Shown here: positions 42,379-51,115 of the stretch, piece by piece
Layout: each line of letters begins with the position of its first letter
Position numbering within the stretch: position 1 is the stretch's first letter
NCBI GenBank assembly: GCA_002600635.1
Contig: CP021373.1
Span: 124,001 to 188,000 of the forward strand
Length of the DNA: 64,000 nt
Direction of reading: 5' to 3'
From: Rhizobium sp. ACO-34A
GTDB lineage: Bacteria; Pseudomonadota; Alphaproteobacteria; Rhizobiales; Rhizobiaceae
Notes under the pieces: generated by a model
The model's database searches: none
Told to the model about the DNA's origin: nothing
What the model saw: the letters and a program-made list of their open reading frames with translations, nothing else
Translations under genes and position numbers: made by a program

Positions 42379-43302
42379 CTATTCCCTGTTCAGCGCCGCC
42401 TGCAAGGTCCGGCGCATCTCGGCGGCGACGTCGGAAAGCGTGGCGATGACCCGCTCCGCCAGCCGCGAACGGCTGCTCTTGGCTGGACGCCAGACCACGA
42501 GCGCATAGGGAACGCTGACGCCGAGGCGGCGCAGCACGACGCCCTTGCCGATGTGGTTTTCCGCCGTCAGCGGATTGATGATCGAGACGCCGAGCCCGGC
42601 GGAAACCATGGAGCAGACGCTGGCCGCCGTCGTGGTTTCCACCGCATAGCTGCGGGTAATGCCCGCCTCGAAGAAGATATCGTCGAGCTTTCGCCTGTAG
42701 GGGTCGTCCTGGGAGAAATAGACGAAGGGTTCGTTGTTGAAATCCTCCGGCTGCAGAACCTTTTTTCCGGCAAGAGGGTGGCCGATGGGCAGCACGCAGA
42801 CCAGTTCGCCGACCTCGATATTCTGGCTGATGACGCCCTGCTGTTCGAACCGGCCCTCGGTGACGCCGAGATCGAAGACGGTGGTCGATACCTCGTGCTG
42901 CAGGGAAAGTTCTTCCAGCGAATGGAGGGAGAGATGCACGGCCGGGCGCTGTTTCTGCAACCTCTGGGCGACGCGGGGCATGACGGATTCGGCGAAGGCC
43001 GGAATGGTGGCGATGCGGAAGTTCGCGGCATTGTAGGTGCGGATCGCGGAGGCCGCGCGGCTGATTTCGTCCATGCCGACGAAGGACCGGCGCACCACTT
43101 CATGCAACAGCAACGCCTGGTTGGTGGGCGTGAGACGCTTACCAAAACGCAGGAACAGATCGAAGCCGATCCGCTGTTCCATTTCGCGCAATTCGCGGCT
43201 GATCGTCGGCTGAGAGGTGCCGAGTGCGGCGGCCGCGGCCGTCACGCTCTTGTTGACCATCACCGCGTTGAAAACCTCGATCTGGCGCTGGTTGAGACGC
43301 AT
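42379..43302 (-). CDS. LysR-family transcriptional regulator of the lysA-dpp cluster
   Basis: 307 residues from ATG 43302, preceded by a G-rich ribosome site (GGGGG). The winged helix is KSVTAAAAALGTSQPTISRE at about 18-37. The effector domain has FRIATIPAFAESVMPRVAQR and VCVLPIGHPLAGKKVLQPED. It is divergent from the lysA-like gene across 204 bases of AT-rich DNA. Regulation of a decarboxylase by a divergent LysR protein resembles LysR/lysA of E. coli, where LysR activates lysA in response to diaminopimelate. Here the regulated unit probably includes the peptide importer. Confidence 0.92.
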   Translation of the reverse strand: MRLNQRQIEVFNAVMVNKSVTAAAAALGTSQPTISRELREMEQRIGFDLFLRFGKRLTPTNQALLLHEVVRRSFVGMDEISRAASAIRTYNAANFRIATIPAFAESVMPRVAQRLQKQRPAVHLSLHSLEELSLQHEVSTTVFDLGVTEGRFEQQGVISQNIEVGELVCVLPIGHPLAGKKVLQPEDFNNEPFVYFSQDDPYRRKLDDIFFEAGITRSYAVETTTAASVCSMVSAGLGVSIINPLTAENHIGKGVVLRRLGVSVPYALVVWRPAKSSRSRLAERVIATLSDVAAEMRRTLQAALNRE

Positions 43303-43506
43303 ATCCGGCCCCCTTTTCTCAAAGCCCGGAGCGGGGGATTTGCCCTCCCGGATCTGGACCTCGTCTGGAAATGACAAACGTCAATGTCAGCCATTTTGCA
43401 TATATCAAGAATGAATAAGACGGCTTTAGCAATTATTTCCCAAGCATGACAATATCTGAAATCACTCACACATTCGACGGCCGCACAGGCCGACATTCGT
43501 GATGGG

Positions 43507-44850
43507 ATGACACGATACATGGCAATGACGACCCCCCGGAAAATTCAGGCAAACCAGCAGGCGTGGTTTCACTATCAGGCCGGCGAACTGCATGTGGAAG
43601 ACCTCTGTCTCACCGACATCGCGGGGGAGGTTGCGACCCCGTTCTACTGCTATTCGGCAGAGGCGATGCGCTGGGCTTATTCCGTTCTTTCCGATGCGCT
43701 GAGCCCCATCGGCGTGTCGATCTGTTTCGCGGTAAAGGCGAACAGCAACATCGCCGTTCTCCGGCTTCTGTCCGAACTCGGCTGCGGCATGGACATCGTC
43801 TCAGGCGGTGAACTGGAGCGGGCGCTGGCCGCCGGTGCGCCGTCCTCGCGGATCATCTTTTCCGGAGTTGGCAAGACGCGGGCTGAAATCGCGCAGGCTC
43901 TCGAAACCGGCATTCACCAGATCAATGTCGAATCCGCAGCCGAAATCGAGGTGATCGCGGAGGTCGCCCGCTCTCTCGGACGCCGCGCCACCATTGCGCT
44001 GCGCGTCAATCCGGATGTCGACGCCAAGACCCATGCCAAGATCACCACGGCGACCAAGGACAGCAAGTTCGGCATCGCCATCGACGACATTCCTGAACTC
44101 TACGCCAAGGCCGCGGCGCGGCCGGAACTCGACGTGCAGGGTTTGGCCGTTCATATCGGTTCGCAGGTTCAGGATCTTTCTCCGTTCCGCCGCGCCTTCG
44201 CCTCCATGGCGGCGCTTGTGACGGCGCTGCGCGAAAAGGGCCTCGAGGTTCCGCGGCTCGATCTCGGCGGCGGCATCGGCATCGCCTTCGGCGACAATCC
44301 GGGACCGGATATCGCCGAATATGCCTCGATCGTCGCTGAAACCGTCGGCGATCTCGGCTGTCAGCTGACGGTGGAGCCGGGCCGCTGGCTGGTCGGTCGC
44401 GCCGGTCTTCTGGTCACCGAACTGCTCTATCTCAAGGACGGCCAGGACGGTTACGTCGCCATCGTCGATGCGGGTATGAACGACCTCATGCGCCCTGCAC
44501 TTTACGATGCCAGGCACCCCGTTCTGCCGTTTCATCAGGCGAAGGGCGCGGCCGCGTCGCCCCGCTACCGGATCGTCGGGCCGATCTGCGAAAGCTCGGA
44601 TGATTTCGGCGCCTATGAAGGGCTCGGCGAACTGAAGGCCGGCGATCTCCTGGCGTTCGACTGCGCCGGCGCTTACGGCGCCTCGATGGCATCGACCTAC
44701 AATTCGCGCGATCTCGTGGCCGAAGTGCTGGTCGATGGCGATCATTTCCGCACCATCCGCCGCCGGCAGAGCATTCGCGAAGTGCTGGAGCTTGAAGACG
44801 GAGGCAATTGGCAGAACGGCTCTGCCCCGGCGCAGAAGGCTGCCGGCTGA
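43507..44850 (+). CDS. lysA: Diaminopimelate decarboxylase family (PLP fold III), LysA-like
   Basis: 447 residues. The PLP lysine is K77 in ICFAVKANSNIAVLRL. Other motifs: DIVSGGELERALAAG, HIGSQVQD, LDLGGGIGIAFGDNPGP (phosphate loop) and VEPGRWLVGRAG. The active-site cysteine is in GPICESSDDFG, as in LysA. It converts meso-diaminopimelate to lysine or decarboxylates a related D-centre. Its placement with a peptide importer, a YkuD enzyme and a D-aminopeptidase suggests a catabolic or recycling role rather than the housekeeping biosynthetic copy. Starts at 43507, 43519 or 43525 are possible. A strong hairpin follows at 44860. Confidence 0.9.
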   Translation: MTRYMAMTTPRKIQANQQAWFHYQAGELHVEDLCLTDIAGEVATPFYCYSAEAMRWAYSVLSDALSPIGVSICFAVKANSNIAVLRLLSELGCGMDIVSGGELERALAAGAPSSRIIFSGVGKTRAEIAQALETGIHQINVESAAEIEVIAEVARSLGRRATIALRVNPDVDAKTHAKITTATKDSKFGIAIDDIPELYAKAAARPELDVQGLAVHIGSQVQDLSPFRRAFASMAALVTALREKGLEVPRLDLGGGIGIAFGDNPGPDIAEYASIVAETVGDLGCQLTVEPGRWLVGRAGLLVTELLYLKDGQDGYVAIVDAGMNDLMRPALYDARHPVLPFHQAKGAAASPRYRIVGPICESSDDFGAYEGLGELKAGDLLAFDCAGAYGASMASTYNSRDLVAEVLVDGDHFRTIRRRQSIREVLELEDGGNWQNGSAPAQKAAG

Positions 44851-44859
44851 ACATATTGC

Positions 44860-44890
44860 GCGGCCTGATCCCTTGAGAGGGGCAGGCCGC
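44860..44890 (+). terminator. Strong stem-loop between lysA-like gene and peptide-binding protein gene
   Basis: GCGGCCTG-AT-CCC pairs with GGG-G-CAGGCCGC around TTGAGA. No T run follows. It may be partial attenuation or an RNA-processing site between the decarboxylase and the importer genes. A second inverted repeat (GTTCCGG/CCGGAAC) is at 44897-44911. Confidence 0.5.
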
Positions 44891-44982
44891 GGAACCGTTC
44901 CGGTCCGGAACGAACCGCAAAAGCTGGCGACGATCGCCCGCAGGCGCGGATTGGGGAACTAATAAAGAAGAAGGAGAACTGA

Positions 44983-46569
44983 ATGCTTGATAAACTGAAA
45001 CTCTTGGTAACGACTGGCCTTCTCGGCCTGACGTTGATGTCGCCGGCTCTCGCCGCCGATCACACGCTGCGGATCGCCTATACCGAAGATCCGAAGACGG
45101 CCGACGTCCAGAAGACCTCGGACGCCTACACGCTGCCGCTCAACCTCTTCGACCGTCTCGTCGAAGCCGAGACCAGCGGTCCCGGCCAGTCGAAGCTCAC
45201 CGCCGGCCTCGCCGAGAGCTGGGACGTTTCGGAAGACGGCAAGACCTACACCTTCCACCTGCGCAAGGGCGTGCTGTTCCACAATGGCGAAGAACTGAAG
45301 GCCGATGACGTCGTCTTCACCTTCGACCGCATGCTGGACCCGAAGACCAAGGCGCTCGGCACCGATATTCTCGATTTCGTCGATGGCGCCAGCGAGCGTC
45401 TGGACGGCACCGCAACCTCCGTTCGTGGCCTGCAGGCCGTCGACGATTACACGGTCAAGATCGTCCTGAAGGAACCCTATGCCGCGTTCATCGCGCTGAT
45501 GGCGAGCCCGCAGGCCTCGATCTTCAACCGCAAGTTCACCGAGCCGCTCGGCGACCAGTTCGGTCTTTCGCCGGAGACCACCAACGGCACCGGCCCGTTC
45601 GTTCTCAAGGAATATAACCTGAACGACAGCCAGGTGATGGAAGCCAACGAGAACTACTACAAGGGCCGCCCGAAGCTGGACCGGATCGTGGTTCGCGTCG
45701 TGGCCGATGCCGAAACCCTGCGCATGCTGTTCGAATCCGACGAACTCGACGTATTCGACGTCGACTACGCCATGACGCAGCTTCCCTACTTCCTCTCCAG
45801 CGACAAGTGGAAGGAGCAGATCCGCTCCGGCCCGCGCGTCGGCATCTACTATTACAACATCAACCAGGCGGTGAAGCCCTTCGACGACGTCCGCGTCCGC
45901 AAGGCCTTCCAGATGGCGATCAACCGTCAGGAAATCCTCGAGAAGAACTTCTACGGCAAGGGCATGCTCGAAAACGGCGTCATGCCGCGCGGCGTGGTCT
46001 GCTACGCCCCGGCGACCCCGATCGAGTACAACCCGGAAAAGGCCAAGCAGCTTCTGGCCGAAGCCGGCTATCCGAACGGCGTCGACATCAACCTGACGCA
46101 GGTCAGCAGCTGGTCGTCGAAGTGGTCTGACATGAACCAGATCATCCAGGCCCAGATCAAGGCGTCCGGTTTCAACGCCCAGATCAAGATGATGGACGAG
46201 TCTGCCTACTTCGACGCCCGCAAGGCCGGCACCGTCGATAACTACACACAGACCTGGTCGGCCGACTTCAACGACCCGGACAACTTCTTCTACACCTTCT
46301 TCAGCAAGAGCGGCACGGCCGTGCGCGGCTATAACAACAACGATCCGGAAGTCTTCGCCGCGCTCGACAAGGCGCGCACGATGACCAATGCCGACGAACG
46401 TTGCGCCCTCTATCAGAAGATGAACGAGCGGATCGTGCAGGAAGATGCGGCTTGGGTGCCGCTGTTCAGCCTCGATCACACCTATGTCGTCCAGCCGCGC
46501 GTGAAGAACTTCACCGTTCCGTGGAACGGCTGGAGCGACATGAGCTACTACCAGATGGAAGTCGAGTAA
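44983..46569 (+). CDS. Peptide ABC transporter substrate-binding protein (DppA/OppA family)
   Basis: 528 residues. A Sec signal peptide (LKLLVTTGLLGLTLMSPALA) is cleaved near residue 25. Family parts: GLAESWDVSEDGKTYTFHLR, VKIVLKEPYAAFIALMASP, YYYNINQAVKPFDDVRVRKA and WSADFNDPDNFF. A GGAG ribosome site is 6 bases before the start. It captures peptides in the periplasm for the downstream permeases and two ATPases. A cytoplasmic YkuD enzyme and a D-aminopeptidase follow, which suggests cell-wall or D-residue peptides as ligands. Confidence 0.95.
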   Translation: MLDKLKLLVTTGLLGLTLMSPALAADHTLRIAYTEDPKTADVQKTSDAYTLPLNLFDRLVEAETSGPGQSKLTAGLAESWDVSEDGKTYTFHLRKGVLFHNGEELKADDVVFTFDRMLDPKTKALGTDILDFVDGASERLDGTATSVRGLQAVDDYTVKIVLKEPYAAFIALMASPQASIFNRKFTEPLGDQFGLSPETTNGTGPFVLKEYNLNDSQVMEANENYYKGRPKLDRIVVRVVADAETLRMLFESDELDVFDVDYAMTQLPYFLSSDKWKEQIRSGPRVGIYYYNINQAVKPFDDVRVRKAFQMAINRQEILEKNFYGKGMLENGVMPRGVVCYAPATPIEYNPEKAKQLLAEAGYPNGVDINLTQVSSWSSKWSDMNQIIQAQIKASGFNAQIKMMDESAYFDARKAGTVDNYTQTWSADFNDPDNFFYTFFSKSGTAVRGYNNNDPEVFAALDKARTMTNADERCALYQKMNERIVQEDAAWVPLFSLDHTYVVQPRVKNFTVPWNGWSDMSYYQMEVE

Positions 46570-46579
46570 GACCTGTTGC

Positions 46580-46607
46580 GCGGCGGGTCTCGCTGGAGAT
46601 CCGCCGC
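46580..46607 (+). promoter_or_regulatory. Intercistronic stem-loop after the binding-protein gene
   Basis: A 12-bp stem GCGGCGGGTCTC / GAGATCCGCCGC (one G-T pair) with a GCTG loop, 11 bases past the stop. Hairpins at this place often stabilise the binding-protein part of the transcript so that it is made in excess over the permeases. No T run. Confidence 0.55.
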
Positions 46608-46699
46608 CTCCGCCTGCTCTCGTCCATCCTTCCCGGCTCCTTGAGGCCCGCACCGGTGCGGCCTTCGAACCGGCGACCGACCATGAAAGAAATCCACCG

Positions 46700-47638
46700 A
46701 TGCTGATGTTTGCTATAAAGCGCATCGCGGCTTCGATCCCTGTTCTGATCGGCATCACGGCGCTGCTCTTCGTCATGCTGAACGTCATTCCGGGCGATCC
46801 GATCGCTCTCCTGATGAAGGAGCATGCGAGCCCCGAGGTTATCGAGCGCGTGCGCGCCCAGATGCATCTCGACGATCCGCTCATCACCCGCTACTTCCGC
46901 TTCCTTGCGGGCGCGGTGCAGGGCGATCTCGGCATGTCGATCAAGCTGAACCGCAGCGTGACGACGCTGATCCTCAACGCCTTCCCGAACACGCTTTATC
47001 TGGCGGTCTGTGCGGCGGTCGTTTCATGGGCGATCGGTATTCCGGTCGGGATTCTTTCGGCCGTGCGGCGCGATTCCGCGCTCGACCATTTCTTCATGGG
47101 CTTTTCGCTGCTCGGCGTTTCCATGCCGATCTTCTGGTCGGCCCTGCTGATGCAGTACATCTTCGCGCTCAAGCTGAAGTGGCTGCCCGTTTCCGGCTTC
47201 TACGGCTTCGAATATGTCATCATGCCGGCCATCGTGCTGGGCTGGAGTTCGGCGGGCGTGATTGCGCGCCTCACCCGCTCGAGCCTTCTGGAAGTCATGC
47301 GCCACGATTACATTCGAACCGCCCGCGCCAAGGGCCTGCGCGAGATCAAGGTCATCATGCGCCATGCGCTGAAGAACTCGCTCATTCCGGTGGTGACGAT
47401 CATGGCGATCCAGGTGGCGAGCCTTCTTTCCGGCGCGGTCATCACCGAGGCGATCTTCGGCATTCCGGGCGTTGGCCGCATCTCCGTCAATGCCATCCAG
47501 GCCCGCGACATGCCGCTCCTCCAGGGGTCGGTTCTCTTTGCCACGGCGCTGGTCATTTTCGGCAATCTGGTGGCCGACATTCTCTATTCCGTTCTTGATC
47601 CCCGCATCCGTCACCAGATGAAGGGAGGCGTGAAATGA
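46700..47638 (+). CDS. Peptide ABC transporter permease (DppB family)
   Basis: 312 residues with six hydrophobic segments. The N-terminus IPVLIGITALLFVMLNVIPG is the classic DppB start. The ATPase-contact loop is DYIRTARAKGLREIKVIMRH, followed by ALKNSLIPVVTIMAIQV. Start ATG 46700 (alternative 46706). It forms a heterodimer with the DppC-type permease, whose ATG overlaps this stop (ATGA at 47635). Confidence 0.95.
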   Translation: MLMFAIKRIAASIPVLIGITALLFVMLNVIPGDPIALLMKEHASPEVIERVRAQMHLDDPLITRYFRFLAGAVQGDLGMSIKLNRSVTTLILNAFPNTLYLAVCAAVVSWAIGIPVGILSAVRRDSALDHFFMGFSLLGVSMPIFWSALLMQYIFALKLKWLPVSGFYGFEYVIMPAIVLGWSSAGVIARLTRSSLLEVMRHDYIRTARAKGLREIKVIMRHALKNSLIPVVTIMAIQVASLLSGAVITEAIFGIPGVGRISVNAIQARDMPLLQGSVLFATALVIFGNLVADILYSVLDPRIRHQMKGGVK

Positions 47639-48525
47639 CTGAGGTTACCGCATCTTCGGAAGAAATCGTCGAGGGCGTGGAAAGCGACAGCTTCCTGCGC
47701 GATACCATCCGGGTCTTCCGCAAGAACAAGATGGCGATGGTGGGCCTGATCCTCGTCAGCCTGCTCTTCCTCGTCGCCTTCTTCATCCCGATCATCAGCC
47801 CGCACGATCCTTACCGGGTGGCGCTCGACGAACAGTTCCTGCCGCCGTCTTCCAGCTACTGGCTCGGCACCGACAATTTCGGCCGTGACCTGCTGACGCG
47901 CATTCTCTATGGCGCGCGCATCTCGCTGCTGGTCGGCATCGTGCCGAGCTTCATCTCGCTGATGATCGGCGCTGTCATGGGCATCGTCAGCGGCTATTAC
48001 GGCGGCAAGATCGATTTCATCATCATGCGGCTTGCCGACACGATGATCGCGTTTCCCTCGCTGCTGCTAGCCATGGTGGTGATGTACACGCTCGGCGCCA
48101 ACCTCTTCAACATCTTCATTGCGCTCAGCCTCGTCGGCTGGGCAGGCGTTGCACGCGTGGTCCGCTCGCAGACGCTGGCGCTGAAGGAGAAGGAATTCAT
48201 CGAGGCCGCCCGCGCCGTCGGAACGACGAGGGCGAAGATCATGGTCCGCCACATCTTCCCGAACATCGTGCCGACGCTGATCGTCCTCTTCTCGCTCAGC
48301 ATTCCCGAAGCGATCATGTGGGAATCGAGCCTCTCCTTCCTCGGCGTCGGCGTTCAGCCGCCGGAAGCGAGCTGGGGCCTGCTGGTCGCCAAGGGCAAGG
48401 AATACCTGTTCGCCTCGCCGCTCGTCGCCATCATGCCCGGCGTCGCGATCCTGATCACGGTGCTCGCATTCAATTTCATCGGCGACGGTCTGCGCGACGC
48501 GCTCGACCCCTACATGAAGGACTGA
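47635..48525 (+). CDS. Peptide ABC transporter permease (DppC family)
   Basis: 296 residues. The OppC-type N-terminal segment (FRKNKMAMVGLILVSLLFLV) is followed by the marker LGTDNFGRDLLTRILYGARI. The contact loop is EFIEAARAVGTTRAKIMVRH. SSLSFLGVGVQPPEASWG is the conserved C-terminal block. It overlaps the DppB gene by 4 bases and is followed after 4 bases by the first ATPase gene. Confidence 0.95.
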   Translation: MTEVTASSEEIVEGVESDSFLRDTIRVFRKNKMAMVGLILVSLLFLVAFFIPIISPHDPYRVALDEQFLPPSSSYWLGTDNFGRDLLTRILYGARISLLVGIVPSFISLMIGAVMGIVSGYYGGKIDFIIMRLADTMIAFPSLLLAMVVMYTLGANLFNIFIALSLVGWAGVARVVRSQTLALKEKEFIEAARAVGTTRAKIMVRHIFPNIVPTLIVLFSLSIPEAIMWESSLSFLGVGVQPPEASWGLLVAKGKEYLFASPLVAIMPGVAILITVLAFNFIGDGLRDALDPYMKD

Positions 48526-48529
48526 GGCC

Positions 48530-49534
48530 GTGACGATGACGGATCAAAACCAGTTGCTGAGCGTGCGCAACCTGCGCACCGATTTCCGCGGCCATCGTGG
48601 CGCCGTGCGGGTGGTGGACAACGTGTCCTTCGACGTCGGACGCGGCCGGATCGTCGGCCTCGTCGGGGAATCCGGCTCCGGCAAGAGCGTCACCTCGCTC
48701 TCGCTCATGGGCCTCGTGGCGTCGCCCTCGGGCCTTGTTACCGCCGACAGCATCATGTTCGACGGGAGCGATCTGACGAAGCTCACCCCCGACCAGCTGC
48801 GCCACAAGCGCGGCCGCGACATGTCCATGGTCTTCCAGGAGCCGATGACCTCGCTCAACCCCGTGCGAACCATGGTGCAGCAGGTCGGCGAGCCCCTGTC
48901 CATCCATACGGATCTCGGCCGGCGCGCCATTCGCGAGAAGGTGCTGCACATGTTCGAGACGGTGGGCATTCCCGAGCCCGCCGCGCGTCTCGACGCCTAT
49001 CCGCATGAACTCTCGGGCGGCCTTCGCCAGCGCGCGATGATTGCGATGGGCCTCATTTGCGAGCCCAAGCTGCTGATCGCCGACGAGCCGACCACGGCGC
49101 TCGACGTGACCACGCAGGCCCAGATCCTGCGGCTGATGGTGGCGCTGCGCGACCGGATCGGCACGGCGATCATCATGATTACCCACGATCTCGGCATCAT
49201 CGCCGAGATGTGCGACGAGGTGAACGTGATGTATGCCGGCCAGATCGTAGAGCAGGCCGATGTCTTCGACCTGTTCGACCGGCCGTCGCATCCCTATACC
49301 CGCGGCCTGCTCGCCTCGATCCCCAAGGCGACGGAAAAGCGCACCGGCGAGCGCATGAGCAGCATCAAGGGCGTCGTGCCCAATCTGGCCAAGCTGCCGC
49401 AGGGCTGTCGGTTCCACCCCCGCTGTGGAGACGCCATGCCGATCTGCAGCGTGAAATCGCCGGAACTCGTTGATCTCGGAAAAGGCCACAAGGCCCGCTG
49501 CTGGCTCCACGACAAGCAGGGAGCCGCGGCATGA
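48530..49534 (+). CDS. Peptide ABC transporter ATP-binding protein (DppD family)
   Basis: 334 residues from GTG 48530, or ATG 48536. Walker A GLVGESGSGKSVTSLSLMGL, signature LSGGLRQRAMIAMGL, Walker B KLLIADEPTTALDV, switch histidine in MITHDLGIIAEMC. The C-terminal oligopeptide-transporter domain has PQGCRFHPRCGDAMPIC, whose cysteines may bind a cluster in some DppD proteins. It overlaps the second ATPase gene by 4 bases. Confidence 0.95.
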   Translation: MTMTDQNQLLSVRNLRTDFRGHRGAVRVVDNVSFDVGRGRIVGLVGESGSGKSVTSLSLMGLVASPSGLVTADSIMFDGSDLTKLTPDQLRHKRGRDMSMVFQEPMTSLNPVRTMVQQVGEPLSIHTDLGRRAIREKVLHMFETVGIPEPAARLDAYPHELSGGLRQRAMIAMGLICEPKLLIADEPTTALDVTTQAQILRLMVALRDRIGTAIIMITHDLGIIAEMCDEVNVMYAGQIVEQADVFDLFDRPSHPYTRGLLASIPKATEKRTGERMSSIKGVVPNLAKLPQGCRFHPRCGDAMPICSVKSPELVDLGKGHKARCWLHDKQGAAA

Positions 49535-50505
49535 GCGAAGTCCTCATTTCCACCGACCAGCTGACCAAGTATTACCGCATGAGCGCCGGCTTCCTCGGCT
49601 CGCGCGACAAGGTGATCCGGGCCGTCGACGGCGTCAGCCTCGAAATCTACGAGCGGGAAACCTTCGCGCTGGTGGGAGAATCCGGTTGCGGCAAGACCAC
49701 GCTCGGGCGCGCCATGCTGCGGCTGGTCGAGCGCACTGCCGGCAGCGTCAACTATCGCGGACAGGATCTCCATTCGCTCGACGAAGGCTCGATGCGGGCG
49801 CTGCGCAAGAAGCTGCAGATCGTTTTCCAGGACCCGTTCGCCTCGCTCAATCCGCGCATGCGTGTGAAGGACATTCTGGCCGAACCGCTGAGGGCGCATT
49901 CCTACGGAACAGAAGCCCGGATCGAGGAACGCTGCCGGGAACTGCTCGAAGTGGTGGGCCTGCGGCCCCACCTGATGCGGCATTATCCGCACCAGTTCAG
50001 CGGTGGCCAGCGTCAGCGTATCGGCATTGCCCGCGCGCTCGCCAACAACCCGGAATTCGTCGTCTGCGACGAGGCCGTTTCCGCGCTCGACGTGTCGATC
50101 CAGGCGCAGGTGCTGAACCTCCTGCGCGACCTGCAGGAACAGCTGAAGCTCACCTACCTGTTCATCACCCATGACCTGAGCGTGGTCAGGCAGTTTGCCG
50201 ACCGCATCGGGGTGATGTTCCTTGGGCGGCTGGTGGAAGTGGGGACGACGGAGGAGATTTTCTCCAATCCGCGCCATCCCTACACCATGTTCCTGATCTC
50301 CGCCGTGCCGCGCGCCGATCCGCATCAGCGCAATCGCGAGCGTCCGGTGCTGGTGGGCGACATTCCGAGCCCGGTGAACCTGCCGAGCGGCTGTCGCTTC
50401 CACACGCGCTGCCCCTATGCCAAGGATATCTGCCGCACGGAAGATCCGGCGCTGGTGACCAATGACGGCCGGGGTGTTGCCTGTCATTTTCCGCTGGGCG
50501 AATAA
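49531..50505 (+). CDS. Peptide ABC transporter ATP-binding protein (DppF family)
   Basis: 324 residues. Walker A LVGESGCGKTTLGRAML, Q-loop QIVFQDPFASLNPRM, signature FSGGQRQRIGIARAL, Walker B EFVVCDEAVSALDVSIQ, and the C-terminal tail LPSGCRFHTRCPYAKDIC. Together with the DppD protein it powers the importer. Its stop is followed after 36 bases by the YkuD gene, which is thus probably co-expressed. Confidence 0.95.
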   Translation: MSEVLISTDQLTKYYRMSAGFLGSRDKVIRAVDGVSLEIYERETFALVGESGCGKTTLGRAMLRLVERTAGSVNYRGQDLHSLDEGSMRALRKKLQIVFQDPFASLNPRMRVKDILAEPLRAHSYGTEARIEERCRELLEVVGLRPHLMRHYPHQFSGGQRQRIGIARALANNPEFVVCDEAVSALDVSIQAQVLNLLRDLQEQLKLTYLFITHDLSVVRQFADRIGVMFLGRLVEVGTTEEIFSNPRHPYTMFLISAVPRADPHQRNRERPVLVGDIPSPVNLPSGCRFHTRCPYAKDICRTEDPALVTNDGRGVACHFPLGE

Positions 50506-50541
50506 GCCCGGCGGCTCTGTAAAGTTAGGGAAGGAAAGAAC

Positions 50542-51057
50542 GTGGACCTGATCGTGAAGAAGATCGGCGACGAGCTGTGGGAAGCCCGTCATGGCGACCG
50601 GAGCTGGCGTTGCGCCGTTGGCCGCGGCGGCATTCATCTCGAAAAGACCGAGGGCGATGGCGTCAGCCCCGTCGGCTGCTGGCCGATCCGGCATGTCTAT
50701 TACCGCGCCGACCGCATGGAAAAGCCCGCGACCGTCCTGCCCTGCACGCCCATCGACCGCCTCGACGGCTGGTGCGACGCGCCTTCCGATCCGCAGTACA
50801 ACCGCAAGGTCCGGCTTCCCTACGCCGCAAGCCATGAGGAACTGTGGCGGGAAGACGAGGTCTACGACATCGTCGTGGTGCTCGGTCACAACGACGACCC
50901 GGTGGTGCCGGGCGCCGGCAGCGCGATCTTCCTGCATCTCGCGCGCGAGAACTATTCGCCGACGGCCGGGTGCGCCGCACTTTCCCGCGAGGACCTTCTG
51001 GAGTTTCTGGCCCGGGCGGAACCGTCCGTCAGCCTCTGCTTCAGCGATGCGGCCTGA
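50542..51057 (+). CDS. YkuD-family L,D-transpeptidase-fold protein without signal peptide
   Basis: 171 residues from GTG 50542, with a GGGAAGGAAAG ribosome site upstream. The YkuD site is complete: His116 (VVLGHNDDP), His132 (IFLHLARENYSPT) and the nucleophile Cys144 in TAGCAALSREDL. Periplasmic L,D-transpeptidases have signal or lipoprotein sequences; this protein begins MDLIVKKIGDELWEARHG and has none, so it should stay in the cytoplasm. There it could act as an L,D-carboxypeptidase or amidase on imported murein-type peptides. It lies between a peptide importer and a D-aminopeptidase gene. The activity is inferred. Confidence 0.88.
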   Translation: MDLIVKKIGDELWEARHGDRSWRCAVGRGGIHLEKTEGDGVSPVGCWPIRHVYYRADRMEKPATVLPCTPIDRLDGWCDAPSDPQYNRKVRLPYAASHEELWREDEVYDIVVVLGHNDDPVVPGAGSAIFLHLARENYSPTAGCAALSREDLLEFLARAEPSVSLCFSDAA

Positions 51058-51115
51058 TCCCGCGTCGCATTCGCCCCTCAATACCCTTCCTTGATAGAAA
51101 TCCGGATACTTCGTC

